From: Solirubrobacteraceae bacterium
Lineage (GTDB): Bacteria; Actinomycetota; Thermoleophilia; Solirubrobacterales; Solirubrobacteraceae
DNA length: 7,426 nucleotides
NCBI GenBank assembly: GCA_030447005.1
Contig: JAUJME010000074.1
Coordinates: 1-7,426 of the forward strand
Reading direction: 5' to 3'
The notes beneath the pieces are model-generated. The model was given only the letters and a program-made list of their open reading frames with translations, was not told the origin of the DNA and did not search any database. Positions 5,104 through 7,426 of this stretch are shown one piece after another (the stretch's first letter is position 1; every line of letters starts with the position of its first letter). Both the position numbers and the translations under genes were made by a program.

Positions 5104-6294
5104 TCAGTCGGTCGGGGTGGTGATCGGGGCGCCGGTGGCGTCGAGGCCGGCCCGCAGCTCGCGCATCTTCTCGCGGTAGGCCGCCTCGTCGCCGCCGAGG
5201 AGGTGGGTGCCCCAGCGCTTGCCGTTGTGCACGTGGGGGACCTCGTCGGCGAGCAGGTAGTCGAAGACGCGGGCGATCCGCTCCTGGCCGAGCTCGATGA
5301 GCACCTTGCGGCGGTGGGAGTGGCGCCACATCGCCTTCTGCTCGCTCGTGCCGTTGAACAGCGCGAGCCGGCCGAGCAGGTCGAAGGCGTAGATCGACTT
5401 GAAGTAGGCGAAGCCGATCGGGTAGTCGCCCCAGCGGCAGCCGAGCTCCTCGGCCATCAGCTGGTCGTGGACCTCGGCGTGGCGGATCTCGTCCCAGCAC
5501 TGGCGCGCCATGTCGACGTGGAAGTCCCACGGCATGTCCGGGTGCTCGTGGGAGTTGCGGGCCATCAGCTCGGCGGCGCACAGCTCCGCGTCCATCAGCC
5601 CGTGGAAGAAGTGGCGCTGCTCCTCGGGATCCGTCGGGACGTGGTTCTCGTCGCCGTTGACGTAGAGCTCGTCGGTGAGGTAGGGGTCGCCCTCGGGCGT
5701 GACGCTGACGTAGGCGTCGCGGGCGGGCTCGTCGAGCGGCGCCATCACCCGCAGCGGCCGCACCTCGCGCAGGCGGATCGGCAGCGCGCCGAGGTCGCTT
5801 GCCGGCACCTCCTGCGGCGTGGCTGCCGGCAGCTCGGCGACGTGGCGCTCCTGGCGGTGGAGCATCTGGGTGAGCAGGCGCAGCGAGACCTCGTCGACGA
5901 CGGGGTCGACGTTCTCCAGGTGCAGCCGCAGCGCCTCGATCAGCCAGGGCTTGAGCACCCCGTAGGCGAAGTCGGCGTACTCCGCGGGCGTGGCGAGCTC
6001 GTTGGCGCGGTCGAGCAGCGCGGCGAGCTCCCGGTCGGGGGCGCCCGGGTAGTCCGAGGGCGTGCGCAGCTCATAGAGGCGGCGCTTGAGCTTGGAGACC
6101 GTGCGCGCGTCGTCGTGGAGGTGGTCGCCGAGGGCGTACTTGACCTCCAGGCGCGGCTCGATCGGCAGCCAGCCGCAGGAGAGGTGCACGAGCTCGCGGA
6201 GCACGTGGAAGTAGTTGGAGAAGCGGATCGCGTTCTCGTCGACGTCGTAGCCCAGCGGTGCGTTCGTCTTCGGGAGCTCACGGCTCGTGGCCAT
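5104..6294 (-). CDS. DUF455 ferritin-like (putative diiron) protein with long N-terminal extension
   Basis: The C-terminal half of this 396-residue protein is a four-helix ferritin-like domain of the DUF455 type. A full ligand set for a two-metal site can be read: Glu237 in LMDAELCAAELM (233-244), Glu269 and His272 in WDEIRH (267-272), Glu334 or Glu338 in VLIELGQERIARVFD (331-345), and Glu351 and His354 in DEVPH (350-354). Related folds such as MiaE are diiron oxygenases; whether this one binds iron or hydroxylates anything is inference. Residues 1-220 exceed the usual DUF455 length of about 250-270. They are also helix-rich, with an ELVH motif (34-37) and LHLENVDPVVDE (124-135) followed by HRQERH (146-151), perhaps a second, diverged helical bundle. 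The ATG lies inside the end of the ATP-grasp gene behind an optimal Shine-Dalgarno, so translation is coupled. The C-terminus is polar, with no membrane segment. Confidence 0.87.
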   Translation of the reverse strand: MATSRELPKTNAPLGYDVDENAIRFSNYFHVLRELVHLSCGWLPIEPRLEVKYALGDHLHDDARTVSKLKRRLYELRTPSDYPGAPDRELAALLDRANELATPAEYADFAYGVLKPWLIEALRLHLENVDPVVDEVSLRLLTQMLHRQERHVAELPAATPQEVPASDLGALPIRLREVRPLRVMAPLDEPARDAYVSVTPEGDPYLTDELYVNGDENHVPTDPEEQRHFFHGLMDAELCAAELMARNSHEHPDMPWDFHVDMARQCWDEIRHAEVHDQLMAEELGCRWGDYPIGFAYFKSIYAFDLLGRLALFNGTSEQKAMWRHSHRRKVLIELGQERIARVFDYLLADEVPHVHNGKRWGTHLLGGDEAAYREKMRELRAGLDATGAPITTPTD

Positions 6295-7426
6295 GCAGCA
6301 CCTCCTGTTCGTCGTCCTCGGCGAGGAGCCGGCGCTTGTGGCGCCCGATCACGCTCGGCAGCAGTCCGCCACCGGCGCTCACGTTGATGACGGCCCGGTC
6401 CGAGATACGGGTGATCGAGCCGGCATGACGGCCTCCGATGCCGAAGGGGTTGATGTTGAAGCGCTTGAGTCGCATCTGGACGTGCCCGTCCTCCACCGTC
6501 GGGAACATCTCCTCCGGTACGGGCACGTACTCCTGCACGATGAAGTCGTCGCGGTCGGCGTGGGCGGCGAGGATCGCCTCCCAGTCCTCCTGGCTCGTCT
6601 CCATCCCCAGCGCGACGCCGTGGCCGCCGTAGTCCGAGGCCGGCTTGAGGACGAGCTTCTCGCGGTTGTCGGCGACGAAGGGGAGGAGGTCGATCGTCCA
6701 GTCGCCGTAGGAGACGGGACCGGGGCGCAGGACCCGCGTCCACGGGATCGTGCGGCGGATGACCTCGGCCTCCTCGCTCGTGACGAGGTGGGTGAAGCGC
6801 GGGTCCTGGAAGAGGGCGAGCAGCTTCTTGTTGTTGGCCACGCGTGCGCGCAGCGGGTTGACGAGCGCGATCCGCAGGTCGCGGGCGGCGTCGACGAGCT
6901 CGTGCTTGGAGAGGTCCTCGAGCAGGCAGCGGCGGTAGACGAGCTGGGTCGGCTCGCCCTGCACGCGGAGCGTCGTGCCGTCGTACTCGACCTCCTCGAG
7001 CGTCGCGTGCGTCGCCTCGATCCCGGCCGCCTGCGCCGCCGCGACGACGATGCGGAACTCGGGGACGCTCGGCGAGCCGGCGCAGTCGACGAGCGCGAGG
7101 CGCGGCTTCTCGGGCAGGTCGGCGTGGCGGGCGCGTATGTGCGAGTAGGCCTCGAGCAGCGTGCCGACGACCTCGGGCAGGATCGGCGTGTAGGCCGTGT
7201 CGAACTCCGAGCGCACGCGCGGGAGGTCGATGCCGGTGGCGAGCCCCTCGTGGAGGATGTCCGTGTAGCCGATCCCGGCCGGCGAGTCGGCGTTGAACTC
7301 GAGGAACTTGACGTCGTAGCCGGAGAGGAAGGCGTCCAGGCGACAGATGCGCATCGGGCGCGGGAAGCCCGGGTCGATCCGGATGAGGTCGTCCTCGAGG
7401 TCTGAGACCGCGAGCTCCTCGCGCAG
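6278..7426 (-). CDS. Circularly permuted ATP-grasp ligase, glutathionylspermidine-synthase-like (N-terminus off window)
   Basis: This enzyme probably joins a carboxylate to an amine using ATP, through an acyl-phosphate. The reading frame stays open to the window edge, so the true start is outside; 24 codons precede the Met at 7354. Numbered from that Met, the EFNADSPAG motif (19-27) is the metal-binding E-x-N segment that in ordinary ATP-grasp enzymes lies at the C-terminus. Its position before the nucleotide-binding lysines shows the circular permutation seen in glutathionylspermidine synthase. Then come RVANNKKLLALF (171-182), LVLKPASDYGGHGVALG (234-250) with Lys237 and the glycine-rich loop, and FIVQEYVPVP (271-280), the adenine-side hinge. 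SAGGGLLP (326-333) closes the fold. No peptidase/amidase domain is visible, unlike the bifunctional E. coli enzyme. Its end overlaps the DUF455 gene by 17 bases. Substrates are unknown; an amide-forming role is from the family, not the sequence. Confidence 0.85.
   Translation of the reverse strand: MREELAVSDLEDDLIRIDPGFPRPMRICRLDAFLSGYDVKFLEFNADSPAGIGYTDILHEGLATGIDLPRVRSEFDTAYTPILPEVVGTLLEAYSHIRARHADLPEKPRLALVDCAGSPSVPEFRIVVAAAQAAGIEATHATLEEVEYDGTTLRVQGEPTQLVYRRCLLEDLSKHELVDAARDLRIALVNPLRARVANNKKLLALFQDPRFTHLVTSEEAEVIRRTIPWTRVLRPGPVSYGDWTIDLLPFVADNREKLVLKPASDYGGHGVALGMETSQEDWEAILAAHADRDDFIVQEYVPVPEEMFPTVEDGHVQMRLKRFNINPFGIGGRHAGSITRISDRAVINVSAGGGLLPSVIGRHKRRLLAEDDEQEVLHGHEP
6299..6306 (-). 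promoter_or_regulatory. Shine-Dalgarno of the DUF455 gene within the ATP-grasp coding region
   Basis: The minus strand reads AGGAGGTG, a full-length match to the anti-Shine-Dalgarno, ending 4 bases before the ATG at 6294. It lies inside the last codons of the ATP-grasp gene, whose TGA comes 14 bases downstream of the ATG's first base. It is the strongest ribosome site in the window and argues for high, coupled synthesis of the ferritin-like protein. Confidence 0.75.

Noticed and set aside
5203..7405. Two long + strand open frames (5203-6387 and 6287-7405) opposite the DUF455 and ATP-grasp genes
   Set aside because: Both are valine-, glycine- and arginine-rich mirror translations without motifs; the minus strand encodes clear enzyme families with overlapping stops and starts.

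Overview
This is a very GC-rich window (base composition not counted) with tightly packed genes, and long spurious open frames occur opposite almost every real gene. The high GC, GTG starts, start codons with no Shine-Dalgarno site, an F420/FMN split-barrel enzyme and a short lysine/arginine-tailed membrane protein all suggest a high-GC actinobacterium. The protein styles remind me of Thermoleophilia (Solirubrobacterales), but that placement is recognition from memory, not a search result. I see no tRNA, rRNA, CRISPR array, insertion sequence or integrase, and no gene-free stretch longer than about 60 bases.

Left part (1-3714): the 3' end of an acetoacetyl-CoA synthetase gene on the + strand meets, tail to tail, a gene for a four-helix membrane protein of the M28 peptidase family. 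That protein appears to have lost both zinc-binding histidines. Across a 38-base divergent gap, the + strand carries an amidase-signature enzyme and an inositol-monophosphatase-family phosphatase. These two share a GTGA stop/start overlap and so are almost certainly one transcript.

Middle part (3715-4691): a 53-base gap holds a perfect TACCCC-TTG-GGGGTA inverted repeat, which resembles operators of CsoR-type metal sensors. It overlaps a plausible -10 element that would give a leaderless mRNA for a small SAM-dependent methyltransferase with a hydrophobic N-terminus. After 60 bases comes an 80-residue protein with one membrane helix and a strongly basic tail. Both gaps contain GGGTAT.

Right part (4688-7426): a minus-strand operon, read from right to left, encodes (i) a circularly permuted ATP-grasp ligase of the glutathionylspermidine-synthase-like type, cut off at its N-terminus by the window edge, (ii) a long DUF455 ferritin-like protein with a full di-metal ligand set, and (iii) a PPOX-class, probably F420- or FMN-dependent, oxidoreductase. 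The first two genes overlap by 17 bases with a strong Shine-Dalgarno inside the upstream gene, and the third starts 17 bases after the second ends. A ligase, a putative diiron enzyme and a flavin/deazaflavin enzyme in one coupled transcript look like a small biosynthetic or protein/metabolite-modifying pathway. This is the best candidate here for an undescribed system; its substrate and product cannot be read from the sequence.
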